A DNA stretch of 64,000 bases. Source: Alphaproteobacteria bacterium. Lineage in GTDB: Bacteria > Pseudomonadota > Alphaproteobacteria > Rhodobacterales > Rhodobacteraceae. Position 1 is the first letter of the stretch. Every line of letters begins with the position of its first letter. Location of the stretch: positions 1 through 64,000 of the forward strand of contig JAUHVK010000004.1 of NCBI GenBank assembly GCA_030425145.1. The letters run 5' to 3'. A program made the position numbers and the translations under genes. The notes beneath the pieces were generated by a model. It saw nothing but the letters and a program-made list of their open reading frames with translations, was not told where the DNA came from and did no database searches. This document shows positions 36,186 to 44,694 of the stretch, in pieces.

Positions 36186-38088
36186 CGCCGGTATCCTCTG
36201 CGCCGTCGCTTTGTGATGTTTCTTCTGTTGGCGCGGATTCTTCAATGCTTTCCAGCGTTGTTTCGGTCTCTTCAACAGGTTCGGGGCGCCGCAATTTGAA
36301 TTCGATGCGGCGGTTGGCCTCTCGGCCTTCTTCGGTGTCGTTGCTCGCGATGGGCTGTTCTTCGCCATAGCCGCGCACTTCGTAGCTTGCGGTCAGGACA
36401 CGGCGTTTGCGCAGCGCGTCGACCACAGCCTGAGCGCGTTCCTGGCTGAGCTGCTGGTTCATCACTTCGCGGCCCTGGCTATCAGTGTGCCCGGCAATAA
36501 TGAGGGGAATGTCGCCGCAAAGCTGAAGCAGTTCGGCGATTTCATCCATGATGTCCTGCGTCGCGGCATCGAGTGTGGCGGAGCCAGGCTCGAACGTAAT
36601 CTTGCGGTCGCCGATGATCTCGACGATCTGGGCCTCACATTGCTCGGGCGTGGGAATACCCAGCAGCGGATCGAGTTTTTCCTGATAGGTGACTTCGATC
36701 TCGAAGCTTTCGCTGTCCCCCAGCTTTTCCGCCAAGAGACCTGCGATTTCGGAACTGGCGTTCTGGTTGCCGGTGTTGCCGGTGATCGAGAGCGCATCCG
36801 GGGTCACCATGACCGCGCCGTTCGACAGACGCGACAGTGCTTCTAGACCGGCAAGAACGCGGCTGGACCATGTGGCGGGCAAGGTCTCATCGACGCGCGC
36901 GGTTGTGCGGACGGTGGAGGAGCCGAACGCCGCGCGGGCAAAGCTGTCGGCGGTGGTGCGGGCGATTTCGCTGTTGATGCGGCCACGCAACTGCACTTCG
37001 CCTTCGGGGCTGCGGGTGGCGACGAATTCGGGAATGCCTTCGGGTGCCGCTTCGGGCGGCGTGGGCAGAGTGGCGTTGACCACGAAGACCTCGGGCAGAT
37101 CGGTTTCCAGTTCTCCGACCACGCGGTCGAAAAGGGACTGATCCGTGCCTTCAAGCGCAAAGAGCGTCACGTCCGCATCCGCAAAGGTGATGGTGCCGCC
37201 GCCGAGGGCGTCGATGGCACGGATGCCCATCGCGGTTGCGGCACCCCATTCGCTGGTCGGTGATCCGAGGCCAAGGCGGCATTCCAGTTTGCCACTGAGG
37301 CCGACATCAGCCGCGGCCTTGAGGATAAGCGCGCGGTCCTCTTCGGTAGGTGTCGCACAGGCGTCAAAGCGTACGCCGTCGGTATCTTTGATGAACCGCA
37401 GGGTGAAGGGCGAGATCACGGGGCGCGGGGCGGTGATGTCGAGCGCGAGGCGCAGATCGTTTCCGGCACGACGGGCAAAGTCGGCCTCGATGCGGCGGCG
37501 GGCATCCTCGTTTTCGGCAGCCCCTTTGATGGTGACGCGCCCGGCTTCGATCGAAATCTTGGACCGCTCGAGCACACCCAAAACGGAGACCGCGTAGTCC
37601 AGGGCGTCTTCAAGACCATCGGGCACCGGGTAATCCGCGATTTCGAGCAGGTCAGCCAAGGGGACTTCAGGCACGGCCCGCGCAATATTGTCGACGAGTT
37701 GTTCCCGGTCCACTTCGGAGGGCAGAAGCCCGATCATTGATATGCCGCTGTCATTGCGGAGCAGTTCGATCGAAAAGCGCGGCGGGGTGATGCCGTCACT
37801 ATCGATGATGTCGATCTGGTCGATCACACGGGCGGAATCGACTACCCGACCGGCCGCGCTCAGAGCTTGAAAGCGGGCGGCTTCTGTGGGGGCGGTGCCG
37901 ATCAGAAAGACCAGCAGGCCGTTCGTATCCACGTCGGCCCAGGTCAGTGCGTCGCGATCCAACTCGGTCCGCACCGCGCGTTCCGAACTTTCCTCGACCG
38001 CACCTGCGGCCACCCATGCGGCACCAACACTGAGCACCGCGGCAAAGACAAATGCGCTGAAGAGAATGAAAACAGAAGACAGGCGCAT
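36172..38088 (-). CDS. OmpA-family protein with BON-like repeats
   Basis: The ATG at 38086-38088 gives 638 residues: a membrane anchor (residues 8-28), several BON-like alpha/beta repeats across the middle, and a C-terminal OmpA peptidoglycan-binding domain. The OmpA domain shows ITFEPGSATL, IAGHTDSQGRE (near 535) and the closing GREANRRIEFKLRR. An acidic Glu/Thr tail follows. It should tether the inner membrane to peptidoglycan. An upstream ATG at 38149-38151 would add 21 residues and is less likely because the anchor would then start later. It overlaps the downstream coiled-coil gene. Confidence 0.85.
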   Translation of the reverse strand: MRLSSVFILFSAFVFAAVLSVGAAWVAAGAVEESSERAVRTELDRDALTWADVDTNGLLVFLIGTAPTEAARFQALSAAGRVVDSARVIDQIDIIDSDGITPPRFSIELLRNDSGISMIGLLPSEVDREQLVDNIARAVPEVPLADLLEIADYPVPDGLEDALDYAVSVLGVLERSKISIEAGRVTIKGAAENEDARRRIEADFARRAGNDLRLALDITAPRPVISPFTLRFIKDTDGVRFDACATPTEEDRALILKAAADVGLSGKLECRLGLGSPTSEWGAATAMGIRAIDALGGGTITFADADVTLFALEGTDQSLFDRVVGELETDLPEVFVVNATLPTPPEAAPEGIPEFVATRSPEGEVQLRGRINSEIARTTADSFARAAFGSSTVRTTARVDETLPATWSSRVLAGLEALSRLSNGAVMVTPDALSITGNTGNQNASSEIAGLLAEKLGDSESFEIEVTYQEKLDPLLGIPTPEQCEAQIVEIIGDRKITFEPGSATLDAATQDIMDEIAELLQLCGDIPLIIAGHTDSQGREVMNQQLSQERAQAVVDALRKRRVLTASYEVRGYGEEQPIASNDTEEGREANRRIEFKLRRPEPVEETETTLESIEESAPTEETSQSDGAEDTGDGQN

Positions 38089-38147
38089 CAAAAGTCCGCG
38101 TCGGTTGAGCTTTACAAAGCGATACGCTCCGCCGTCCCGGATGGCAA

Positions 38148-39113
38148 TCACACGAAAACGGCAGTGGCGAAAAACAGCACAGGGATCAGACCGGCATCGC
38201 GGTTCGAGCGAAAGAGGTGAAGCAACCTGTCCGTGTCATCCAACTTGAGCCGTCGCATCTGCCACATCATGTGCCAGCCCATCGCCCAAGGGCCACCGAG
38301 CGCAACCACCAGAGCGAAGATCTCGCCACGCGGCGCGGCAAGGATGATGGCGAACCCCATGAGGGCAACTGTAATCACGAGGAACCATGCGAGGAATTTC
38401 GGGGTCGCCTCTCCGAAAAGTCGTGCGGTGGATTTCACCCCGATCAACGCGTCATCTTCCTTGTCCTGATGCGCGTAGATCGTGTCGTAGAACAGTGTCC
38501 ACGCCATCCCGGCGAGGTAAAGAAACACAGCCGGCCATTGCAGTTGGCCGGTATGAGCCGTCCACGCCAGAAGGGCGCCCCAGTTGAAGGCGATACCTAG
38601 GAACACCTGTGGCCACCATGTGAACCGCTTGGCGAAGGGATAGATCGCCACCGGCACCAGCGCGATGATCCCCAGCATGATCGCCTGAGCCGGGAAGGTG
38701 ATCAGGATGCAGAACGCCACAAGCGATTGGATCACGGCCCAAGCCAGCGCCTGTTTCACAGTGACCTGACCTGAAGGAATCGGCCGCGACGCGGTACGGG
38801 CGACGCTGCCGTCGAAATCGCGGTCGGTGATGTCATTCCACGTGCAACCCGCGCCGCGCATGAGAAACGCGCCGATACCGCAGCCGAGGATGATCCAGGC
38901 ATCGAACAGGCGTGCCTCTCCGGTGTGGAACATCGCCAGCAGTGCGCCCCAGACGCAGGGCAGATACAGCAGCCAGGTGCCGATGGGGCGGTCCGCGCGG
39001 CTCAGCCGCAGATAGGGGCGGGTCCATGCGGGGGCACGAGTATCGACCCAATTTCCCGAGACGGCATCAGAGACCTGACCGCTCTGGTCTGGTGAAATAT
39101 GCGGTCCGGGCAT
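38148..39113 (-). CDS. ubiA: 4-hydroxybenzoate polyprenyltransferase
   Basis: UbiA attaches the polyprenyl tail to 4-hydroxybenzoate in ubiquinone synthesis. The ATG at 39111-39113 gives 321 residues; longer frames run inside rsmE and look random. Both Asp-rich prenyltransferase motifs are present: GCTWNDITDRDFD (about 102-114) and YDTIYAHQDKEDD (about 224-236). Eight or so membrane helices surround them. Its start codon is only 12 bases from that of rsmE on the other strand. Confidence 0.94.
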   Translation of the reverse strand: MPGPHISPDQSGQVSDAVSGNWVDTRAPAWTRPYLRLSRADRPIGTWLLYLPCVWGALLAMFHTGEARLFDAWIILGCGIGAFLMRGAGCTWNDITDRDFDGSVARTASRPIPSGQVTVKQALAWAVIQSLVAFCILITFPAQAIMLGIIALVPVAIYPFAKRFTWWPQVFLGIAFNWGALLAWTAHTGQLQWPAVFLYLAGMAWTLFYDTIYAHQDKEDDALIGVKSTARLFGEATPKFLAWFLVITVALMGFAIILAAPRGEIFALVVALGGPWAMGWHMMWQMRRLKLDDTDRLLHLFRSNRDAGLIPVLFFATAVFV

Positions 39114-39125
39114 ATGTGTTGCTCC

Positions 39126-39857
39126 ATGAGTGAAAAACAGCGTGCCAAAGTCAGGCTTTTTGTAGAGCAGCCGCTTGGGGCGGCACAACCGGTTCCTCTG
39201 ACGCGGGAGCAGGCGCATTACCTGTTCGGCGTGATGCGGATGGGTGTTGGCGATCTGGTCGCGCTTTTCAACGGGCGCGATGGCGAATGGCAGGCCGAAG
39301 TGGCCGAAGCGGGCAAGCGGGGCGGCATCCTCGTATGCCGCGAGCTGTCGCAGGCGCAGGTGATGCCGCCGGATGTCTGGCTGATGTTCGCCCCGATCAA
39401 GAAAGCGCGCACCGATTTCATCGTCGAAAAGGCGGTTGAGATGGGGGTGCGGCGCATCCTTCCGGTGCAGACCGCCCACACCAATTCAGAGCGCATCCGG
39501 CAGGACCGGTTGCAGGCGCACGCGGTCGAAGCGGCAGAGCAATGCGGCGGTGTATTTGTGCCGGAGGTCGCCGATCTGGCCAAGCTGGACCGGGTCTTGA
39601 GTAAATGGGACGCGTCTCGGCGGATTGCCTTCTGCGACGAGGCTTTGGTTGGCGAGACCGGGCAGTTGCCCGATGCACCGGGGCCTTGGGCGATCCTGAT
39701 CGGCCCGGAAGGTGGATTTTCCGAGGACGAACGCAAACGGCTGCGGGGGATGGACTGCGCCAGCCCGATCAGCCTTGGGCCGCGCATCCTGCGGGCCGAT
39801 ACGGCGGCGGTGGCGGCACTGACACTGTGGCAGAGCACGCTGGGGGATTGGGCGTGA
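39126..39857 (+). CDS. rsmE: 16S rRNA m3U1498 methyltransferase
   Basis: RsmE methylates U1498 in the decoding region of 16S rRNA. The 243-residue chain has the N-terminal PUA-like part (KVRLFVEQPL, REQAHYLFGVMRMGVGD) and the SPOUT knot with ILIGPEGGFSEDE and SLGPRILRADTAAV near the C-terminus. ATG 39126 is chosen because the preceding frame overlaps ubiA. The promoter must lie within the ubiA coding region or the 12-base gap. Confidence 0.93.
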   Translation: MSEKQRAKVRLFVEQPLGAAQPVPLTREQAHYLFGVMRMGVGDLVALFNGRDGEWQAEVAEAGKRGGILVCRELSQAQVMPPDVWLMFAPIKKARTDFIVEKAVEMGVRRILPVQTAHTNSERIRQDRLQAHAVEAAEQCGGVFVPEVADLAKLDRVLSKWDASRRIAFCDEALVGETGQLPDAPGPWAILIGPEGGFSEDERKRLRGMDCASPISLGPRILRADTAAVAALTLWQSTLGDWA

Positions 39858-39859
39858 CG

Positions 39860-39903
39860 GATTTTCGGTCGACCGAAAATCGCACATCCGTCGACGGATG
39901 TGC
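39860..39903. repeat. Two abutting 22-base perfect palindromes
   Basis: GATTTTCGGTC plus its exact complement occupies 39860-39881, and GCACATCCGTC plus its exact complement occupies 39882-39903, with nothing between. Both are centred on GTCGAC. They fill the gap between rsmE and the next gene. There is no T-run, so ordinary termination is unlikely. Confidence 0.92.
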
Positions 39904-39921
39904 TGCACCAGGTGGCCCGCG

Positions 39922-40452
39922 ATGAGCTTTATACGGCCCGAAGTGCGTGCGTCGATCCTGCGCTGGCGCGAAGCGCTGGTGGGGGCAGCGGTCCTGCTGC
40001 TTGGGTTCTATTGGGTTGTGGGCGTCACGCCGGGGCTGCTTACATGGATCGGCTATCTGGCACTCTTTCTTGGCGCGGCACTCTTTTTCGCCGGGTTGCA
40101 GCGGGGACGTGTCCGCATGGGCGGCGGTGGGCCGGGTGTGGTGCAGATTGTGGAGCGGCGGATCGGGTATTTCGGACCGCTGAACGGTGGCTTGGTGGAT
40201 CTCGATGCCGTCACATCCCTCAGCCTTGACCCTACCGAACACCCGCGCCACTGGATCATCACCCATGAGGGTGGCCCGGCTTTGCACATTCCCGTGAATG
40301 CCGAAGGTGCGGATGTGTTGTTCGATGCTTTTGCCAGTTTGCCTGGGCTGAGCCCCGGACGTGTCGCTGCGACCTTGAAACAGGACGGTATCGGGCCAAT
40401 TGTGCTGTGGCGCAGGTCTGACCTTCAGAAACGGATCCAGAGCCTGCATTGA
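39922..40452 (+). CDS. Uncharacterised two-helix membrane protein
   Basis: The product is 176 residues, starting at ATG 39922 with AGGTGG about 7 bases upstream. Two hydrophobic helices (about residues 18-35 and 39-60) form a hairpin. A soluble PH-like beta domain follows, containing VVQIVERRIGYFGPLNGGLVDLDAVTSL and ending in a Trp/Arg-rich helix. I do not recognise a named family. It lies between rsmE and gshA on the same strand and may be co-transcribed with gshA, 63 bases away. Confidence 0.75.
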   Translation: MSFIRPEVRASILRWREALVGAAVLLLGFYWVVGVTPGLLTWIGYLALFLGAALFFAGLQRGRVRMGGGGPGVVQIVERRIGYFGPLNGGLVDLDAVTSLSLDPTEHPRHWIITHEGGPALHIPVNAEGADVLFDAFASLPGLSPGRVAATLKQDGIGPIVLWRRSDLQKRIQSLH

Positions 40453-40515
40453 CAGCCCCGTGAAATCAGCCCAAGGCTGACCCCTATTGACGATCAGACA
40501 GACCGGAGACGCGCC

Positions 40516-41886
40516 ATGTCCATCCCCCAATCCGGCGGCGGGCCCATCGAACATCACGAACAGCTGGCGGAGTACCTCGCCTCTGGCTGCAAGCCCAAGG
40601 AAGACTGGCGCATCGGCACCGAGCACGAGAAGTTCGGCTATTGCAAAGACAGCCTGAAGCCCCTGCCCTATGAGGGTGAGCGGTCGATTCTGGCGGTTCT
40701 AAAAGGCTTGCGCGACGCCCATGGCTGGGCGCCTGTGATGGAAGGCGAAAACCTGATCGGCCTTGTTAAGGACGGTGCGAACATCTCGCTCGAACCCGGT
40801 GGTCAGCTGGAACTGTCGGGTGCGCCGCTTGAGACCATTCACCAGACCTGCGACGAGGTGAACGACCACCTGCGCGACGTGAAGGACATCGCCGACAAGA
40901 TCGGTGTGGGCTTCATCGGGTTGGGCGCTGCACCGATCTGGCGGCACGAGGACATGCCGCTGATGCCCAAGGGGCGCTATAAGTTGATGGACAGCTACAT
41001 GGAAAAGGTCGGCACCGCCGGCACTACCATGATGCGACGCACCTGCACGGTGCAGGTGAACCTCGATTTCTCAAGTGAAGCCGACATGGTGCAGAAGATG
41101 CGCGTGGCGCTGGCGTTGCAGCCGGTGGCAAACGCGCTGTTTGCCACGTCGCCCTTCTTTGAAGGCAAACTGAACGGGCACAAGAGCTGGCGCGGGCGGG
41201 TCTGGCGGCATCTGGACGATGCGCGCACCGGGATGCTGCCCTTCGTGTTCGAAGACGGGTTCGGGTTTGAGGCGTGGGTGCAATACGCGCTCGATGTGCC
41301 GATGTATTTTGTCTACCGTGACGGCGTCTACCACAATGCGCTGGGGCAATCGTTCCGCGACTTCCTGAAGGGAGAGCTCCCGGCGCTGCCGGGCGAGACA
41401 CCCACCCTATCGGACTGGGCCGATCACCTGACAACGATTTTCCCCGAAGCGCGGGTCAAGAAGTTCATCGAGATGCGCGGTGCCGATGGCGGCCCGTGGC
41501 GGCGTCTTTGCGCGCTGCCGGCGTTCTGGGTTGGCCTGACCTACGATCAGTCAGCGCTCGATGCAGCGTGGGATCTGGTCAAAGACTGGGACGCCGAAAC
41601 TCGCGAAGGGCTGCGCGTGGCCGCGTCTATCGACGGGCTTCAGGCCGAGGTGAACGGCATCAAGATGCACGACCTGGCGCGCGAGGCGTTGAAGATTTCC
41701 GAGGCCGGTCTTGTGGCGCGCGCGCGTCCCGGCGCGGGTGGACTGGTGCCGAACGAGACGCACTTCCTGAATGCGTTGAAGGAAAGCGTGGAAACCGGAA
41801 AGACCATGGCGGACGAGTTGATCGACCATTACCATGGTGACTGGGACGGCGACATCAGCCGGATTTACAGCGAATACAGCTACTGA
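40516..41886 (+). CDS. gshA: Glutamate-cysteine ligase (GCS2/plant-like type)
   Basis: It catalyses the ATP-dependent first step of glutathione synthesis. The 456-residue chain has WRIGTEHEKFGY near residue 32, the ANISLEPGGQLELSG block (about 91-105), and MMRRTCTVQVNLDFSSE, all typical of the alphaproteobacterial/plant-type GCS2 family rather than the E. coli type. GGAGACGCGCC precedes the ATG. A convergent glutathione hydrolase gene (ggt) lies 58 bases away across two hairpins. Confidence 0.95.
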   Translation: MSIPQSGGGPIEHHEQLAEYLASGCKPKEDWRIGTEHEKFGYCKDSLKPLPYEGERSILAVLKGLRDAHGWAPVMEGENLIGLVKDGANISLEPGGQLELSGAPLETIHQTCDEVNDHLRDVKDIADKIGVGFIGLGAAPIWRHEDMPLMPKGRYKLMDSYMEKVGTAGTTMMRRTCTVQVNLDFSSEADMVQKMRVALALQPVANALFATSPFFEGKLNGHKSWRGRVWRHLDDARTGMLPFVFEDGFGFEAWVQYALDVPMYFVYRDGVYHNALGQSFRDFLKGELPALPGETPTLSDWADHLTTIFPEARVKKFIEMRGADGGPWRRLCALPAFWVGLTYDQSALDAAWDLVKDWDAETREGLRVAASIDGLQAEVNGIKMHDLAREALKISEAGLVARARPGAGGLVPNETHFLNALKESVETGKTMADELIDHYHGDWDGDISRIYSEYSY

Positions 41887-41892
41887 GGCGTG

Positions 41893-41938
41893 GCGCCCCT
41901 TTGAAGGGGCGCGCCCGGCTTTCTGCAAAGCCGGGCGC
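41893..41938. terminator. Twin hairpins between gshA and ggt
   Basis: GCGCCCCTT (41893-41901) pairs with AAGGGGCGC (41904-41912). A second stem of 12 bases joins 41911-41922 to 41927-41938 (GCGCCCGGCTTT with its complement). They share the GC at 41911-41912. T-tracts are lacking, but the place between two convergent genes suggests bidirectional termination. Confidence 0.75.
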
Positions 41939-41944
41939 CCTTGA

Positions 41945-43522
41945 TCAATAGCCGATGGCGCAGCCGTCCTTGCGAGGATCGGACGCGCCTTCGAGAACGC
42001 CATGCTCGTGGATCAGGATCGCCTGAGCGCCACCGATGGCCACCTCGGGGGTTTCAACCTCGTGTCCCATCTCGACCAGTTGCGCGCGCACCTCGTCGGA
42101 ATAGCCGCGCTCCATCATCAGCTTGCCGTTCTCGGCGAAACAGCGCGGCGCATCCAGCGCTTCCTGCGGTGTAAGGCCGAAATCGGTCATATTGGTGATC
42201 GCCCTTGCATGACCGCATGACTGGTACTGCCCCCCCATCACACCGAAAGGCATAGAGACACGACCCGCATCGCGGATGATCCCCGGAATGATCGTGTGCA
42301 TCGGTCGTTTGCCACCGCCATATTCGTTGGCGTGCCCCTCTTGCAGGGTGAACCCCGCGCCCCGGTTCTGGAACAGGACGCCGAACTTCTCGGACGCGAT
42401 GCCAGAGCCGAAGCTGTGGAAGACCGAATAGATCAGCGACACGACCATGCGGTCTTTGTCGACCACGGTGATGTAGATCGTGTCCTTGTGCACCGCTTCG
42501 CTGAGCGCCGCCGGACCGGTCATCGCCTTTTTCGGGTCAATAAGCATCGCCAGCTTCTGAGCAGTCTCCATCGACAGCAGGTGATCCAGCTTGGTCATAT
42601 GCGCAGGGTCGGCCACAAAGCGGTTGCGGGCATCGTAGGCCAGCTTGGTTGCCTCGGCCTCAATATGCGCGCGCTCTGCGCCGAACGGGTCAAGCGAGGC
42701 CAGATCGAACTGCGACAGGATGTTGAGCAGCAGGATCGCTGCGGCCCCCTGACCGTTTGGCGGATGCTCGAGAAGCTCGCGCCCTTGATAGGTGCCGCTG
42801 ACCGGTGTGCCGATGGTGGTCGTGGTATTCGCGAAGTCGGCTTCGGTGTGCACGCCGCCCAGTGCATTGAGCGTCGCCAGCATGTCTTCGGCAACCTCGC
42901 CTTTGTAGTACCCGTCGCGCCCTTCTTTGGCGATGCGGCGCAGAACTTCGGCTTGGCCGGGCAGGCGGAACAGTTGGCCGCGCTTGGGCGCGGCACCCGC
43001 ATTCAGGAAATGTGTACGTGCGTGACCTTGGAGCAGATGGGCGTTCTGATCCCAATCCCACGAGACGCGGTCGGCCACGGGCAGGCCGTTCTCCATGTAA
43101 TTGATGGCCGGTGCAAGACAGTCGGCAATGCCAAGTCGCCCCCACTTTTCCGACATGGTGCAGAACGCATCGATGGCACCGGGGATGGTCACCGCCTCGG
43201 GGCCATGAAGAGGCACCGTCGCCTCGCCCCGGTTTCGCAGGTCATCGGCCTTGGCTGCCGCCGGTGCACGCCCCGACCCGTTGACCGCGATCACGTCATC
43301 GCCCCCAGCCGGAGAGATCAGCGAAAAGCAGTCGCCGCCGATCCCGGTCATCGCCGGTTCCGCCTGACCTAGGATCACAGCGCCCGCGATGGCGGCATCT
43401 ACTGCGTTGCCGCCGCGTTTGAGAATGTCGATGGCGGCCTCGGCGGCAAGCGGGTGCGACGTCGCACACATGCCGTTTGTTGCCATCACTGCAGACCGGC
43501 CCGGCAATTGGAAATCGCGCAT
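41945..43522 (-). CDS. Gamma-glutamyltransferase family protein
   Basis: GGTs hydrolyse or transfer the gamma-glutamyl group of glutathione and are self-cleaving Ntn hydrolases. The 525-residue chain has the family opening HPLAAEAAIDILKRGGNAVDAAIA. The expected nucleophile is Thr348 in DTIYITVVDKD, corresponding to the N-terminal Thr of the small subunit in E. coli Ggt. No signal peptide is visible, so it should be cytoplasmic, unlike E. coli Ggt. The ATG 43520-43522 follows GGGAGGG. A cephalosporin-acylase-like specificity is also possible. Confidence 0.88.
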   Translation of the reverse strand: MRDFQLPGRSAVMATNGMCATSHPLAAEAAIDILKRGGNAVDAAIAGAVILGQAEPAMTGIGGDCFSLISPAGGDDVIAVNGSGRAPAAAKADDLRNRGEATVPLHGPEAVTIPGAIDAFCTMSEKWGRLGIADCLAPAINYMENGLPVADRVSWDWDQNAHLLQGHARTHFLNAGAAPKRGQLFRLPGQAEVLRRIAKEGRDGYYKGEVAEDMLATLNALGGVHTEADFANTTTTIGTPVSGTYQGRELLEHPPNGQGAAAILLLNILSQFDLASLDPFGAERAHIEAEATKLAYDARNRFVADPAHMTKLDHLLSMETAQKLAMLIDPKKAMTGPAALSEAVHKDTIYITVVDKDRMVVSLIYSVFHSFGSGIASEKFGVLFQNRGAGFTLQEGHANEYGGGKRPMHTIIPGIIRDAGRVSMPFGVMGGQYQSCGHARAITNMTDFGLTPQEALDAPRCFAENGKLMMERGYSDEVRAQLVEMGHEVETPEVAIGGAQAILIHEHGVLEGASDPRKDGCAIGY

Positions 43523-43844
43523 AGGATTTGTCCCTCCCCTGTTGCGGCTCAAAATAGGCAGACGCAAGGGATGGTCAATCGGTTGTTCGATTATGTAGGG
43601 GGAAGAAAGACGTACCTCGGCGCCACACACTGGGTGGGGGCTGTTAATGGCGTGACGCCGAGGTGAAGCTTATGCAGCTACACCTTTTTTATGACGTGTA
43701 ACCAAGGCCAGATTTCGAAGCGATTGCGGCCTTACCTTGGCATCTGGTCCGGATTACTGGCGAAAAACCCTTAATTTTACAGACTATTTCCCCCGCGTGG
43801 ACAATCCGGCCAATCTTGGCGAAACCGGGACGCGTCAGCAGCGG
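43523..43844. other. 322-base intergenic region between ggt and the RsbW-like gene
   Basis: No coding frame is convincing. A spaced inverted repeat, ACCTCGGCG (43614-43622) with CGCCGAGGT (43656-43664), encloses 33 bases about 90 bases upstream of ggt and could be an operator or a stem. A shorter CCAAGG/CCTTGG pair surrounds 43704-43742. The rest is moderately AT-rich and follows the 3' end of the RsbW-like gene. Confidence 0.4.
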
Positions 43845-44297
43845 TCAGCCCTCTTGAACAAGCCCGAATGTCAGAGTGAGTCGGTTTGTGGTGGCGGTAC
43901 GTTCTGAGCTGAACCGGGATGTCAGGCTGCGAATCAGGAACCATCCATAGCCACCCTCGCTCAGGCTTTGAGGGTCAGGTGGAGCGCCTGTCCCGCTCTG
44001 CGGGGGAAAAGGGCATCCCCAGTCGGTGACCCTGATTTCAAGCTCGGTGTCTGTCAGCGAAACGCGCACAGCAACCGCACCCATTGTTGCCCTGTCATAC
44101 GCATGTTCGACGATATTATTGAGCACTTCGCTCAGGACAATCTGCACTGGATCGCAAAGTGCCACTGCGGGCGTGGCCGACAGCGCGCAGAGCACGGATT
44201 GAACAAGCTCCGGCGTCACCACATCCAACGCCGGCAGGCATTGGGCAAAGAGCGGCCTTCGGTCAGTCGTGATCGCCGACAATGACCTGATCCGCAT
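43845..44297 (-). CDS. RsbW/SpoIIAB-type ATP-binding anti-sigma (HATPase) protein
   Basis: This 150-residue GHKL ATPase of the anti-sigma class has the N-box EVLNNIVEHAY (about residues 57-67) and the G boxes VTDWGCPF and SEGGYGWFLIRSL. Such proteins bind a sigma factor or other partner and phosphorylate a STAS antagonist. The STAS protein is encoded immediately upstream, and the coding regions overlap by 35 bases, so they are a pair. The sigma or response-regulator target is not in the window. A later TTG start (44282) is possible. Confidence 0.82.
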   Translation of the reverse strand: MRIRSLSAITTDRRPLFAQCLPALDVVTPELVQSVLCALSATPAVALCDPVQIVLSEVLNNIVEHAYDRATMGAVAVRVSLTDTELEIRVTDWGCPFPPQSGTGAPPDPQSLSEGGYGWFLIRSLTSRFSSERTATTNRLTLTFGLVQEG

Positions 44298-44601
44298 CAG
44301 CGTGGATCGAAAAAACCGTGTCCATCCGGGTCAGGCGAAACACCTTGTCGACAATGGGTTGCAGCGCAGCCAATTCCAGCGTCTGACCGGGGCGCATCCG
44401 TTTCATCGCAGCGACCACTGCGCCAAGACCGCTGGAATCGATGAATGTCACCTGTTTCAGGTCCAGTATGAAACGCCCTTCACCACGCGTGGTCAGCGCG
44501 CGCATTTCCTCTTTGAACTGAAGCGCCGTAGGCGCGTCGATGCGGGTGGCTTTCACGCGGATCAGAGTTGCAGCGGCGTGCGGTTCAACGATCAGTTCCA
44601 T
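44263..44601 (-). CDS. STAS-domain anti-sigma factor antagonist
   Basis: The 112-residue STAS domain carries the phosphorylation loop TFIDSSGLGAVVAA, with Ser56 as the expected phosphate acceptor. It belongs to the SpoIIAA/RsbV class of partner-switching proteins. It is first in a two-gene unit with the RsbW-like kinase. No PP2C phosphatase is nearby to complete the switch. Confidence 0.86.
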   Translation of the reverse strand: MELIVEPHAAATLIRVKATRIDAPTALQFKEEMRALTTRGEGRFILDLKQVTFIDSSGLGAVVAAMKRMRPGQTLELAALQPIVDKVFRLTRMDTVFSIHADADQVIVGDHD

Positions 44602-44694
44602 AAGACCTCGGGCATTGCTGGTCCGCAGACCCTAGACGCCAATCCTTACCATCCGGTATGCAAGGCCCATAACTGATGATCGGGTGGAGGATTT

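Noticed and set aside
36186-36368. Longer N-terminus for the coiled-coil gene
   Set aside because: These codons lie in another frame of the OmpA gene and encode basic low-complexity sequence; the ATG at 36185 begins a clean membrane anchor.
39114-39479. A longer ubiA start inside rsmE
   Set aside because: The added residues are random-like, and UbiA family length is met from 39113.
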